DNA from: a virus
IMG/VR virus record: IMGVR_UViG_3300001749_000011
Location: 1-37,093 of that record
Strand: one strand, 5' to 3'
Length of the DNA stretch: 37,093 nt
Below, one piece after another: positions 23,905 through 30,523 of this stretch. Position 1 is the first letter of the stretch, and every line of letters starts with the position of its first letter. The notes under the pieces were generated by a model, which made no database searches, was not told where the DNA came from, and worked only from the letters and a program-made list of their open reading frames with translations. The translations under genes and the position numbers were made by a program.

Positions 23905-24288
23905 TTACTCCTCTATAACATATACTTTTACCAATCTTATTCCCCAGTCGATTGCTTCTTGTAATGTATTATAACATACATCTGCTTCCCATCCTTTGAT
24001 TGAACTCCCTACATCATTGCAGATACCATATCCATATCCCTCTATGAATACTCTCTGACCTAACCTTAGAGGACCGCCTTCGGGGTCGATTGCTATACAG
24101 CCATATCCCGCTATTGCTCCAGTCGCGGTAAGCCCATCATTAAAAGGATAAGTACATTCCGGTCCGGGGTAATAAGCAGTTACTCTCAAAATATAATATT
24201 TACATTCTTGAATTTCTGCCTCAGGCCAACCCACATATAATAACAAAATTAATATTATAATCTCAATCAAAATAATCAATTTTTTCAT
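23905..24288 (-). CDS. 3D-domain cell-wall-active protein (endolysin-like)
   Basis: 127 aa from the ATG at 24288, chosen because AAAGGAG is 6 nt upstream. Residues 3-19 (KLIILIEIIILILLLYVGW) are a signal or anchor. The rest is a 3D domain, named for three Asp residues: LRVTAYYPGPECTYPFNDG, TATGAIAGYGCIAIDPEGGP, QRVFIEGYGYGICNDVGSSI and ADVCYNTLQEAIDWGI. This fold is related to MltA lytic transglycosylases. It may act as the phage lysin or in local cell-wall opening. No holin is next to it. It sits behind a structured leader. Confidence 0.85.
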   Translation of the reverse strand: MKKLIILIEIIILILLLYVGWPEAEIQECKYYILRVTAYYPGPECTYPFNDGLTATGAIAGYGCIAIDPEGGPLRLGQRVFIEGYGYGICNDVGSSIKGWEADVCYNTLQEAIDWGIRLVKVYVIEE

Positions 24289-24318
24289 CTTTAACTCCTT
24301 TCTCATCACAACGCAAGA

Positions 24319-24412
24319 AAGGATAAGCCCGGCAACTTATCCTTCCCTGCATTTTAGGAGGTAATGAGCAGTTGAAAGCCCAGGGTCGATAATCTGGGAA
24401 AATTCCCTGCTC
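24319..24412 (-). ncRNA. Structured leader RNA of the 3D-domain gene
   Basis: The gap between the stop at 24421 and the start at 24288 folds into two modules on the minus strand. Module 1: GAGCAG (24412-24407) pairs with CTGCTC (24371-24366) and encloses CCCAG/CTGGG (24398-24394 with 24383-24379). Module 2: AAGGATAAG (24344-24336) pairs perfectly with CTTATCCTT (24327-24319). Between them, CCTCCT (24361-24356) could pair with the AAGGAG of the downstream gene. No T-run follows. I infer a translational control leader or processing signal. Confidence 0.5.
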
Positions 24413-24420
24413 TCTGCGGG

Positions 24421-24732
24421 TCAAACTTCTTCTTCTATCATACTCACATAATCAGGACAATTTCTTATCATACGTCTAAACCAAGCTCTGGCGCTATGCG
24501 AAGCATTATGACCTTTGAAATGTTTTATCATCTGAAATCCAAATCGATAATTATTATGTCTCAAACACCATCTTTCCAGAGTTACGCATGCAGTACCTCT
24601 CCCTAAATTTGCTACGAGTAATACTCCCCTGAATAGAAATTTATTACTCCTGATATTTATAGTCTTTTCACAATCATAGAATTTACTGCCTCCTGCGTAC
24701 TTTTTCTTAAGTTCCCATTTAATATCATCCAT
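24421..24732 (-). CDS. Hypothetical basic phage protein
   Basis: 103 aa starting MDDIKWELKKKYAGGSKFYD behind GAGGAGTGAAAAGAG. It has two Cys (CEKTINI and TACVTLERWC), a basic middle (RWCLRHNNYRFGFQMIKHFK) and a C-terminal RAWFRRMIRNCPDYV. No family recognised. It ends the middle operon just before the structured leader. Confidence 0.65.
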   Translation of the reverse strand: MDDIKWELKKKYAGGSKFYDCEKTINIRSNKFLFRGVLLVANLGRGTACVTLERWCLRHNNYRFGFQMIKHFKGHNASHSARAWFRRMIRNCPDYVSMIEEEV

Positions 24733-24746
24733 CTCTTTTCACTCCT

Positions 24747-24956
24747 CTATTTTTTAATCTTCAATCTTTCTTCTTTTAATAAACCCCCCGGACTATCATA
24801 TCTTTCTTGTAATTCATTACAGATTACAGGAAAAACGGCTTTCAATCTCATAGCATTCATAGTATCTGCTTTTCTCATTGCAGACATTATTAATGATGCA
24901 AATGGCGGGTCATTTTTTGATATCTCTTTTGATTTCTCATAATCATATAAACTCAT
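24747..24956 (-). CDS. Conserved small phage protein (unknown function)
   Basis: 69 aa starting MSLYDYEKSKEISKNDPPFA. The signature DPPFASLIMSAMRKADTMNA, ELQERYDSPGGLL resembles a family of small helical phage proteins found next to recombination and HNH genes. The start overlaps the previous gene by 14 nt and has AAAGGAGTAAAAAGAG. Function unknown. Confidence 0.72.
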   Translation of the reverse strand: MSLYDYEKSKEISKNDPPFASLIMSAMRKADTMNAMRLKAVFPVICNELQERYDSPGGLLKEERLKIKK

Positions 24957-25680
24957 CTCTTTTTACTCCTTTCGGAAATTCTTTTATTTCTTCCGGATAG
25001 ATATTTTTTAAGCTATCTTTTAGATAAAGAGGTACTCCAGTTCTATTACAAAAATCGACTATGACCTCTATCCACTCTTTTTTAGGAATAACTTTATCTT
25101 TTCTATTACCTGTTTCTGCTCCTACAATTACCCAATCTGGTTCAAAATCATCTATATACCTAATGTTTATCTTTTCCAATAATGGCTCGATACTAAGAAA
25201 TTTAAGCCCCTTTTTAATAGGTATACAAAATCCTTTCTTTATCAAGCTATTTGTCATAGTTACTCCGAACCAGCAATTTTTAGTCCATAAATATTTAGCA
25301 TAGACTTCCGGATGTTGAGTCAAAAATTGAAAGATATGCTGAGGATATTGTTTAATCTTTTCGATTACTCTTTCCATCCACTCAGGTTTCCAATAATAGA
25401 TTTCACTCATAGAGCCTATGAAGATTCGTTGAGGTTTTTTAGGTAGTTTCTTTTCGAATTGAGCATTTAAGAAAGTAGGTTTAAAATCTTTCAATCCTGA
25501 TAAATGGTCTCCTGTCCAAGCCCAATTTGGATGTTTTTTCCATTGATGATTAGCTTCAATCATCCAAACTTTCTTCCAAAATCTTTTTGCTATTCCTCTC
25601 GCATAACAATATTCACAATGATTTCTGCATCCCCAGCATGGATTCCATGTCATATCACACCAACCGATTTTATTCTTCAT
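24943..25680 (-). CDS. Phage Gp37/Gp68-family protein (DUF5131), radical-SAM-like
   Basis: 245 aa from the ATG at 25680 (GGAG 8 nt upstream; an earlier GTG is open). Cys18, Cys22 and Cys25 in CWGCRNHCEYCYARGIAKRF give the CX3CX2C motif of radical SAM iron-sulfur enzymes. IFIGSMSEIYYWKPEW, QFLTQHPEVYAK, CWFGVTMTNS, LSIEPLLEKI and WVIVGAETGN follow in the typical order of DUF5131. The family is common in phages; its reaction is not established. It may modify a nucleic acid or protein. Confidence 0.88.
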   Translation of the reverse strand: MKNKIGWCDMTWNPCWGCRNHCEYCYARGIAKRFWKKVWMIEANHQWKKHPNWAWTGDHLSGLKDFKPTFLNAQFEKKLPKKPQRIFIGSMSEIYYWKPEWMERVIEKIKQYPQHIFQFLTQHPEVYAKYLWTKNCWFGVTMTNSLIKKGFCIPIKKGLKFLSIEPLLEKINIRYIDDFEPDWVIVGAETGNRKDKVIPKKEWIEVIVDFCNRTGVPLYLKDSLKNIYPEEIKEFPKGVKRDEFI

Positions 25681-25831
25681 ACCGTTCACTCCAACAATCT
25701 TTGGGTCTCCACCCTCTTTTCTTTCCCTCTTTCTTTGCTTTAATCCTTATCTCTTCTATAGTCTCTCCTTCTATTATTATGCTATCATTATTCTCTATAT
25801 TCTCCGGACAATAATTTATTTTTATTTTCAT
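25670..25831 (-). CDS. Small charged protein
   Basis: 53 aa: MKIKINYCPENIENNDSIII, a Glu/Lys-rich middle and a C-terminal GWRPKDCWSERYEE. It has AAAGGAGTAAAGAG before the ATG and overlaps the Gp37/Gp68 start by 11 nt. The form is similar to small regulatory or clamp proteins of unknown role in phages. No function proposed. Confidence 0.65.
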   Translation of the reverse strand: MKIKINYCPENIENNDSIIIEGETIEEIRIKAKKEGKKRGWRPKDCWSERYEE

Positions 25832-25843
25832 CTCTTTACTCCT

Positions 25844-26278
25844 TTATTCCCAACCGGGAATGAATCCTTTCCATTTTTCTATTTCTTTATAACTCTCTAT
25901 ATCTTCAAATTTGATTCTCAAATCATCTATCAAAAATGCTATCATCTCTCCATTAACTTTATCCTTTGCATATTTATCTGGTATCACAAACCTCAATTTT
26001 TTAAATTCTTCTGGATAATATCTCTTAAATCTTCTTAATTTTATTTTATCCTGCCTCCTAAAATACCCTTTAACTTCTATCCATAAATCATCTATCGGTA
26101 AAAGGAAATCCGGCTTATAGAATCTTGTACCTCGCTTTATTCCTTTGAATTCAAATTCTTTCGGTTCGTATTCCCAGGGTATTTTCATATAAATATAATA
26201 TCGACAAATATTCGCTTCCATTTTTGACCGGAAGAATTTCTTTATATCTTCTCTGAAACCGCCTTTAGCTATTTCCAT
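25844..26278 (-). CDS. PD-(D/E)XK nuclease (endonuclease I / DUF1064-like)
   Basis: 144 aa. The nuclease core has Asp57 in RFYKPDFLLP, then Glu68 and Lys70 in DLWIEVKGYF, with an earlier Glu21 in a helix, the pattern of small PD-(D/E)XK phage nucleases including T7 endonuclease I-like and DUF1064 proteins. The C-terminal half is helical with basic residues (KIKLRRFKRYYPEEFKKLRF). Such enzymes resolve branched DNA or Holliday junctions. It overlaps the upstream gene by 10 nt. The exact DNA structure cut cannot be told. Confidence 0.8.
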   Translation of the reverse strand: MEIAKGGFREDIKKFFRSKMEANICRYYIYMKIPWEYEPKEFEFKGIKRGTRFYKPDFLLPIDDLWIEVKGYFRRQDKIKLRRFKRYYPEEFKKLRFVIPDKYAKDKVNGEMIAFLIDDLRIKFEDIESYKEIEKWKGFIPGWE

Positions 26279-26478
26279 TTATCTCTCCTGTAAATAGTAG
26301 TCTGTATTTTCATTAAATAAGGATTTTTAGTATTAATTATTTCTATATTTATTCTTACATCATCTTCCTTAATATTATTTTTTTTAAGATAGTCTTTCAC
26401 TTTCTTGATAATCTCATCCGAAAGACCTTTGATTAATATATCATTAATGCTTATTTGATTCTCTATTTCTTTTTCCAT
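26269..26478 (-). CDS. Small hypothetical protein
   Basis: 69 aa starting MEKEIENQISINDILIKGLS, followed by charged helix-rich sequence and NPYLMKIQTTIYRRDKWK. Starts on a TAATG overlap with the upstream gene and overlaps the nuclease start by 10 nt. The gene belongs to the same tightly coupled set as the nuclease. No motif recognised. Confidence 0.65.
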   Translation of the reverse strand: MEKEIENQISINDILIKGLSDEIIKKVKDYLKKNNIKEDDVRINIEIINTKNPYLMKIQTTIYRRDKWK

Positions 26479-26654
26479 TAATGCTTTTCCTTTCGTCTAT
26501 TATGACGTTTTCCTTTATATACTGCATTCTTCAAGAATCTTTTTGCTTTAATCTGCCTTCTTTCTATTTTAGCTTTTCTTATTTTTATTTCTATTTCTCT
26601 TTTCTCATTTTCGTATTTATTAATAAGCTTTTTTAATTCTTCCTCTCTAATCAT
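26478..26654 (-). CDS. Small basic coiled-coil protein
   Basis: 58 aa: MIREEELKKLINKYENEKRE, then an Arg/Lys-rich helix IKIRKAKIERRQIKAKRFLK and the C terminus NRRKEKH. The Shine-Dalgarno AAAAAAGGAGAGTAT is good, and the stop overlaps the next start as TAATG. Strongly basic and helical, so possibly nucleic-acid-binding. A GC-rich hairpin lies just before its Shine-Dalgarno. Confidence 0.7.
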   Translation of the reverse strand: MIREEELKKLINKYENEKREIEIKIRKAKIERRQIKAKRFLKNAVYKGKRHNRRKEKH

Positions 26655-26669
26655 ATACTCTCCTTTTTT

Positions 26670-26705
26670 GCAGGGCAGGAGAACACAGCCGCAGACCTGC
26701 CCCGC
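26670..26705 (-). other. GC-rich hairpin between replisome gene and the small basic gene
   Basis: Minus-strand GCGGGGCAGG (26705-26696) pairs with CCTGCCCTGC (26679-26670), 10 bp with one G-U pair, around a 16-nt loop. The GC content is far above the surroundings. AAAAAAGGAG follows immediately, so it is not a T-run terminator on this strand. It lies between the stop at 26728 and the Shine-Dalgarno of the next gene. Possible mRNA end or processing signal. Confidence 0.5.
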
Positions 26706-26727
26706 ACTATTTCCTAATTATCTTTCT

Positions 26728-27555
26728 TTATGAATTTTTTAGCTCATCTTTTTTCATAGGCATCTTCTCCTTACCTTTTGATTCGGAAACAGGTTGATGT
26801 TTTAATTTTTTTATCGCTTTTGCTATTTCTACCTGTCCCGTTTTCCTATTTTTATTAAATTCTTCTTTAGTCATTTTTTTAGATTTATATTTCTCATAAC
26901 TAAGATCTTCACTTTCACCTTTATCTTTTGCCTTCTCTCGAGCTTGTTTCCGGTCTTTCCTATACCAAGCTAATATGGTGGCATAATGACTCTTATATCT
27001 TTTCCCCTTCGATTGTATATAAAGCGAAAGGTCTTTCATATACTCTTTGGTCGGGTTTTTTCCTATCTCATTTATCAATTTATCATATTCTTTAGGTGTA
27101 AGAAAAACCCCTTTTTCATGTTCTTTCTTCTCTTTATTTTTTATTTCTTTCTGTTTATCTTTTTCTTCTGGAATATAATTATTTTCCTTTTTGATAAATT
27201 CTATTAATCTAACATCCTTTACCTTTTTAAACTCTGATTCAATGTGCTTTCTCACCTTCTCATTATCAGCAAGATAATTATATTTACCCCAATTCTTGAT
27301 AGCTATTTCATGAGTATCTGGATTATATTTAATCTTCTTTAATTTATTCTCGAAAAAATCAATTACTTTCAATAATTCTTCTTTACTAAATCCTGTATGA
27401 GCAATTACCAATTTCAGAGGGAATTCACTAATTCCGCATTGACTTGATTTCGGATTAGTAAGTAAATATAAATAAAATAATCTCTGATCTCGAGTGAGTT
27501 CAAGCATGTCGGGGTCTTCCCAAAATCTGGTATGAACATATCTGTATTCTGCCAT
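26728..27555 (-). CDS. Replisome organiser / DnaD-like replication protein
   Basis: 275 aa starting MAEYRYVHTRFWEDPDMLEL behind AAAGGAGTAAAAGAG. The N-terminal ~100 residues are a winged helix: LTRDQRLFYLYLLTNPKSSQ, FPLKLVIAHTGFSKEELLKV and HEIAIKNWGKYNYL. This is the phage replisome organiser pattern, which binds the origin and loads helicase partners. The rest is highly charged: a KE-rich linker, then KEYMKDLSLYIQSKGKRYKS, a DnaD-type region, and a basic C terminus with KRYKSHYATILAWYRKDR. It shares a family with the N-terminal part of the gene at 36527-37093. Confidence 0.82.
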   Translation of the reverse strand: MAEYRYVHTRFWEDPDMLELTRDQRLFYLYLLTNPKSSQCGISEFPLKLVIAHTGFSKEELLKVIDFFENKLKKIKYNPDTHEIAIKNWGKYNYLADNEKVRKHIESEFKKVKDVRLIEFIKKENNYIPEEKDKQKEIKNKEKKEHEKGVFLTPKEYDKLINEIGKNPTKEYMKDLSLYIQSKGKRYKSHYATILAWYRKDRKQAREKAKDKGESEDLSYEKYKSKKMTKEEFNKNRKTGQVEIAKAIKKLKHQPVSESKGKEKMPMKKDELKNS

Positions 27556-27581
27556 CTCTTTTACTCCTTTATTATATCCTA

Positions 27582-27661
27582 AAAAAAAAGAGAGGAATGA
27601 GATTTTAATTATGGAAAGAGATGATTAATAGGAGCATCCACTTTCAAAATCCGCATTCCTC
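27582..27661 (-). terminator. Terminator-like structure with T9 run
   Basis: Minus-strand GAGGAATG (27661-27654) pairs with CATTCCTC (27599-27592), followed by TCTTTTTTTTT. Inside, GAAAG/CTTTC (27645-27641 with 27618-27614) and GATG/CATC (27638-27635 with 27623-27620) give a nested stem-loop. The T9 run is the longest in the window and supports termination. The structure overlaps the small frame 27609-27698. It lies upstream of the replisome organiser gene. Confidence 0.55.
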
Positions 27662-27698
27662 GCTTTGATTTTTTATCCTCTATTCTTTTTTCAGACAT
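27609..27698 (-). CDS. Tiny possible leader peptide within the terminator structure
   Basis: 29 aa: MSEKRIEDKKSKRGMRILKV then DAPINHLFP. AAAAGGAG lies about 10 nt before the ATG. The frame runs through the nested stems of the T9 terminator, so it may be a real tiny protein or a leader peptide whose translation affects the hairpin. Support is the Shine-Dalgarno and position only. Confidence 0.45.
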   Translation of the reverse strand: MSEKRIEDKKSKRGMRILKVDAPINHLFP

Positions 27699-27743
27699 AA
27701 AAAAACATCTCCTTTTCAGCTCCTATATCATAATAACATATAA

Positions 27744-28076
27744 TTAATCATCTTTCAACTTCTTCCAGAACTTTTTAGGAATAAATATCTGCAATCTATG
27801 TGGCTTAAAATGCTTGAATATTTTATTATCTTCGATATCTTCTAAGGTGCATTCATATCTCTTACGAGAAACCATTTCTGTAAGGATTATCTTTTTCAGG
27901 CCATAACTCGATTTGAGGATTTCATACATCTTATTATCGAGGCCCCAGGCATTCAGTTTTTTCATGAAGTGCTTATTTTTATCTCTTCTAATATACCATA
28001 CTTTTATCTTATTATCAAATACTCCTATTCTCTTCTCAGTTTTATCATCCATCTTTATATTAGTTTCCATCAACAT
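27744..28076 (-). CDS. Hypothetical basic protein
   Basis: 110 aa starting MLMETNIKMDDKTEKRIGVF immediately after the preceding stop. GGGGGG serves as the ribosome site. It is basic with RRDKNKHFMKKLNAWGLDNK, YGLKKIILTEMVSRKRYECT and the C terminus HRLQIFIPKKFWKKLK. No family recognised; the overall form is like small phage DNA-associated proteins. Confidence 0.65.
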   Translation of the reverse strand: MLMETNIKMDDKTEKRIGVFDNKIKVWYIRRDKNKHFMKKLNAWGLDNKMYEILKSSYGLKKIILTEMVSRKRYECTLEDIEDNKIFKHFKPHRLQIFIPKKFWKKLKDD

Positions 28077-28235
28077 TTATTCTATCCCCCCGTATCGCTT
28101 TTTTATTATATCCTCTTTTCTGCGCCATTCATAACCCTGTTTATATCCTATATCAAAACCTTTAATATATCCGAAAGTTGCTCCAATTAAGATTCCGGCA
28201 CAACTAATTAAGATTATTCCCAGAACTTCCCACAC
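28077..28235 (-). CDS. Small membrane protein (GTG start)
   Basis: 52 aa starting GTG: WEVLGIILISCAGILIGATF, then GYIKGFDIGYKQGYEWRR. One N-terminal membrane segment is followed by a charged tail, with AGGAGG 8 nt before the GTG. It resembles small phage holin or spanin-like membrane proteins, but no lysis context is present. The 37-bp repeat copy B and the gap lie directly upstream. Confidence 0.72.
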   Translation of the reverse strand: MWEVLGIILISCAGILIGATFGYIKGFDIGYKQGYEWRRKEDIIKKRYGGIE

Positions 28236-28285
28236 TTTTTAATCCTCCTTTCTCTTTTTTAGGAATATACTTTAAATTTCAAAGC

Positions 28286-28322
28286 TAAGTACCTTTAATC
28301 GCGATTTAGTAAAGTCGCTTAT
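28286..28322 (-). repeat. 37-bp intergenic repeat, copy B
   Basis: Matches 20978-21014 at 32 of 37 positions. It lies about 50-90 bp before the GTG start at 28235. On the plus strand GCGATTTAGTAAAGTCGC is an imperfect inverted repeat (GCGATTTA against TAAAGTCGC). A GATAGATAGATATAG run lies just upstream on the minus strand. The rest of the gap 28236-28412 holds no gene that I can support. Possibly an operator or promoter. Confidence 0.55.
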
Positions 28323-28412
28323 AAAACTATATCTATCTATCAAAATTCCTTACCACGACCATACACGAGTGTTTTTTTTTCTAAATATCACTATTTTCAG
28401 GGTAAATCTCCT

Positions 28413-28487
28413 TTATCTTAAAAAAATCCAGTAAAATGCTACCATTACAAAACTTCCTAAAATATATTGTAAAAATGTTAATTCCAT
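28413..28487 (-). CDS. Tiny membrane peptide
   Basis: 24 aa: MELTFLQYILGSFVMVAFYW then IFLR. AAAGGGG precedes the ATG. The whole peptide is one hydrophobic segment with charged ends. It is shorter than typical annotated genes, but the ribosome site and membrane-like composition support expression. Function unknown. Confidence 0.5.
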   Translation of the reverse strand: MELTFLQYILGSFVMVAFYWIFLR

Positions 28488-28515
28488 TTTATCCCCTTTC
28501 TAATCTATTTTTATA

Positions 28516-28797
28516 TCAATCATCTTTTTGCTCCTTCTTTTCCGAATATCCATTACATTCCAAAAGCCATATCGGGTCAAAATTGGCAGGCCACATAAAC
28601 CAACCTCTTTTTATTCCTGTTGAATGTCCTTTTATTCCTAATTTTTTAGACGCTTCTATATTTTTACCTTGTAACATTTCAACTAAAGCTCCAAACATAT
28701 TATCATCTTGTTTTACTAATGGATGATTGCAACAAGAATGTGCATCCCCTGGGATACTTTCTCTATATTCACACTTATAACAATCTGGATTTTTCAT
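28516..28797 (-). CDS. Cys-rich phage protein, putative zinc binding
   Basis: 93 aa starting MKNPDCYKCEYRESIPGDAH. Cys6, Cys9, Cys22 and Cys23 with HPLVKQDD and a later LLECNGYSEK form a metal-binding pattern, with GIKRGWFMWPANFDPIW between. This arrangement is known from small phage proteins of unknown function. The start overlaps the previous stop by one base. No catalytic role proposed. Confidence 0.75.
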   Translation of the reverse strand: MKNPDCYKCEYRESIPGDAHSCCNHPLVKQDDNMFGALVEMLQGKNIEASKKLGIKGHSTGIKRGWFMWPANFDPIWLLECNGYSEKKEQKDD

Positions 28798-29042
28798 TAT
28801 AATTTACCTTCCTTTATTTTTCTTAATCGATAATTAGCTCCATTAACTCTAATTTCTAATCCTCGCAAGATACTCCCTATTTTAGAATCTCCCTTTTCTT
28901 TATCCACTATAACCCCGATAGCTTCTGCTAACATTTCAAATGATGGTTTGCTATACCACCATGCTACCAGATTATTTTCCGGTTGATTATATTCATTATC
29001 AATACTAAATAGAACACATATTTTACCTGTTCTTTTTTTCAT
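28797..29042 (-). CDS. Hypothetical phage protein
   Basis: 81 aa starting MKKRTGKICVLFSIDNEYNQ, with the AAAGGAGTAAAGAG leader. The middle (NNLVAWWYSKPSFEMLAEAI) and the C-terminal LRGLEIRVNGANYRLRKI look like a small alpha/beta protein with conserved aromatic residues. It is linked to the next gene by a one-base overlap. Function unknown. Confidence 0.68.
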   Translation of the reverse strand: MKKRTGKICVLFSIDNEYNQPENNLVAWWYSKPSFEMLAEAIGVIVDKEKGDSKIGSILRGLEIRVNGANYRLRKIKEGKL

Positions 29043-29057
29043 CTCTTTACTCCTTTT

Positions 29058-29837
29058 TTAAAATGGTATTTCTTCGGTAAGATTCTCCAATTTCTTTTTC
29101 AATGCTTTCAATTCTTCAATGGATAAAGTCTTGATATCTTTATTATTACAATGGACCGCAAAAGTTTCTGCATCCAGATGGTGATCTTCTTTCAATTGCA
29201 TTATCTCATTTATCAGAGGAACATTATTAATCTTGATTACTTGCTCATCTGACTTTGCTCCTTCTAACTTTTTCGGTTCTTCTTTTTTCTCTTTTTTCTT
29301 CTGGCCGGAAACTCTTTCTTTTTTCTCTGCTCCTATAAGATAAGTTTTAAATTTATCAGCAGTTTTAATTATTCCATCCTCATCTTTCTCATGTCCAATG
29401 CGTGACCCCCAAAATTCTATTGCCATATTAAGAGATATCTTTCTCAACTCTACTCCTGCTGGTAATACTGAAATTGTTGCAGGCCTGACTATAGTAGAAT
29501 TATCTTTCTTCGCAGGCATTTCTCCTTCTTTGAAAATCAACTTACCAAAAACTTTTACCTTCCCTTCCCAAAGGGTTAATTTACCATCTACCTCTATTTC
29601 TTTTCCGATAATATCTTTACCATATTCAAGCTCTTTTTTCTTATGACTTATGATTATCTGGATATTATCCGTATCATCCTCTACTATTACATTCTGCCTT
29701 GATACTGTATATTTCGCTTTAGCCCTTTGCTCTGGAGTTAAATCTTTTGCGTCATATACATTTTTTACTTTCCCGGTAAATTTAATTTTGTCATCTTTTT
29801 CGCCTTTAGCTTTCAATTCCTTAATAGACATTTTCAT
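29058..29837 (-). CDS. OB-fold single-strand-binding-like protein with SSB-type tail
   Basis: 259 aa. Residues about 15-105 form an OB-type beta barrel: DKIKFTGKVKNVYDAKDLTP, NVIVEDDTDNIQIIISHK, IGKEIEVDGKLTLWEGKVK. A second part with ISLNMAIEFWGSRIGHEKD follows, then a Lys/Glu linker and a helical C-terminal region. The last residues LTEEIPF resemble the acidic IPF tip by which SSB recruits partners. I infer a phage SSB-like protein that also recruits the nuclease and replisome. Starts on ATGA with the previous gene. Confidence 0.72.
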   Translation of the reverse strand: MKMSIKELKAKGEKDDKIKFTGKVKNVYDAKDLTPEQRAKAKYTVSRQNVIVEDDTDNIQIIISHKKKELEYGKDIIGKEIEVDGKLTLWEGKVKVFGKLIFKEGEMPAKKDNSTIVRPATISVLPAGVELRKISLNMAIEFWGSRIGHEKDEDGIIKTADKFKTYLIGAEKKERVSGQKKKEKKEEPKKLEGAKSDEQVIKINNVPLINEIMQLKEDHHLDAETFAVHCNNKDIKTLSIEELKALKKKLENLTEEIPF

Positions 29838-29974
29838 TTTCTATGTCTCCCTTCATATTTTTTCATCCCTTCTTTAGAGATTACCATATTCTCTTTCTTC
29901 TCTTTTCTCCACTTCCAAGTATAATAAATTATCATTGCAATTAACCAGATGAAGATTATCCATACTAATATCAT
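29834..29974 (-). CDS. Small membrane protein with basic tail
   Basis: 46 aa: MILVWIIFIWLIAMIIYYTW, then a basic tail KWRKEKKEN and a C-terminal EGRHRK. One membrane segment, and AAAGGAGATGAGAAA before the ATG. Its stop overlaps the SSB-like start as ATGA. A role in membrane anchoring or holin-like action is possible but not shown. Confidence 0.7.
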   Translation of the reverse strand: MILVWIIFIWLIAMIIYYTWKWRKEKKENMVISKEGMKKYEGRHRK

Positions 29975-30003
29975 TTTCTCATCTCCTTTCATTTTATTTC
30001 ACC

Positions 30004-30023
30004 GGAGAGCTTATCCGCTCCCC
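30004..30023 (-). other. Intergenic hairpin
   Basis: Minus-strand GGGGAGC (30023-30017) pairs with GCTCTCC (30010-30004) around the 6-nt loop GGATAA, a stem with one G-U pair, starting 5 nt after the stop codon at 30029. No T-run follows; instead the A-rich spacer and AAAGGAG of the next gene. Same arrangement as the hairpins at 26670 and 35256. Confidence 0.5.
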
Positions 30024-30028
30024 ATTAA

Positions 30029-30505
30029 TCATTCAGTATCTTCTTCAAAATATTTATCAAAATATTTCAAAAAGTATTCCTTTTTCGCTTTTGCTTCTAA
30101 TAGATTATTTTTCTTTTCTACTATCTCATTATTCAACTTCTCTAGTATGGTTGATTTCTGGAATGGTATAAATGTATCTTCAGCTATGCATATTTCTGTA
30201 TCTTTGGTACTTTTATTAAATGTAAGAAATTCTATCTCTGCATTATTATAACTGGTTTTGAGATAAGCTATAAGTATTGAAGGTCTACTTTTGAATTCCT
30301 CAAATCCGATTATTACTCCTGCATAAGTATCATATCCTTCTCCATAGCTTGCTTTTTTTAATATCCTGATATTAGTACCTACTTTATAATTTTCTATCTT
30401 TTTAACATGTCTCATATCTACTTCCATTTTAATTCCGGCTATTTCAATTACTCTCTTATCTGATTCTTTCTCTTCCATTTTTGTCAATTCATTCATTTTA
30501 GTCAT
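30029..30505 (-). CDS. Hypothetical protein with beta core and C-terminal coiled coil
   Basis: 158 aa starting MTKMNELTKMEEKESDKRVI behind GGAGATTAAAGAA. The middle (KVGTNIRILKKASYGEGYDT, YAGVIIGFEEFKSRPSILIA) looks like a small beta barrel. The tail (ILEKLNNEIVEKKNNLLEAK) is a coiled coil. It lies between the SSB-like gene and the RecB-like gene. Probably part of the recombination or replication set, but no family is recognised. Confidence 0.68.
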   Translation of the reverse strand: MTKMNELTKMEEKESDKRVIEIAGIKMEVDMRHVKKIENYKVGTNIRILKKASYGEGYDTYAGVIIGFEEFKSRPSILIAYLKTSYNNAEIEFLTFNKSTKDTEICIAEDTFIPFQKSTILEKLNNEIVEKKNNLLEAKAKKEYFLKYFDKYFEEDTE

Positions 30506-30523
30506 TTCTTTAATCTCCTTTTT

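Noticed and set aside
24345-24420. Possible tRNA in the gap after 24421, because of a GGGTCGATAATC-like stretch
   Set aside because: No cloverleaf: the T-loop does not fit GTTCRA with paired stem, there is no anticodon arm, and the stems fit the simple nested hairpins better.
24943-25680. CRISPR-Cas or retron-type defence gene
   Set aside because: No repeats, Cas motifs or reverse transcriptase motifs. The CX3CX2C protein fits the Gp37/Gp68 family and nothing more specific.
28330-28412. A small GTG frame (VIFRKKKHSC...) after AAGGAG in the gap
   Set aside because: The Shine-Dalgarno is about 16 nt from the GTG, the product is 19 residues and very basic; not supportable.
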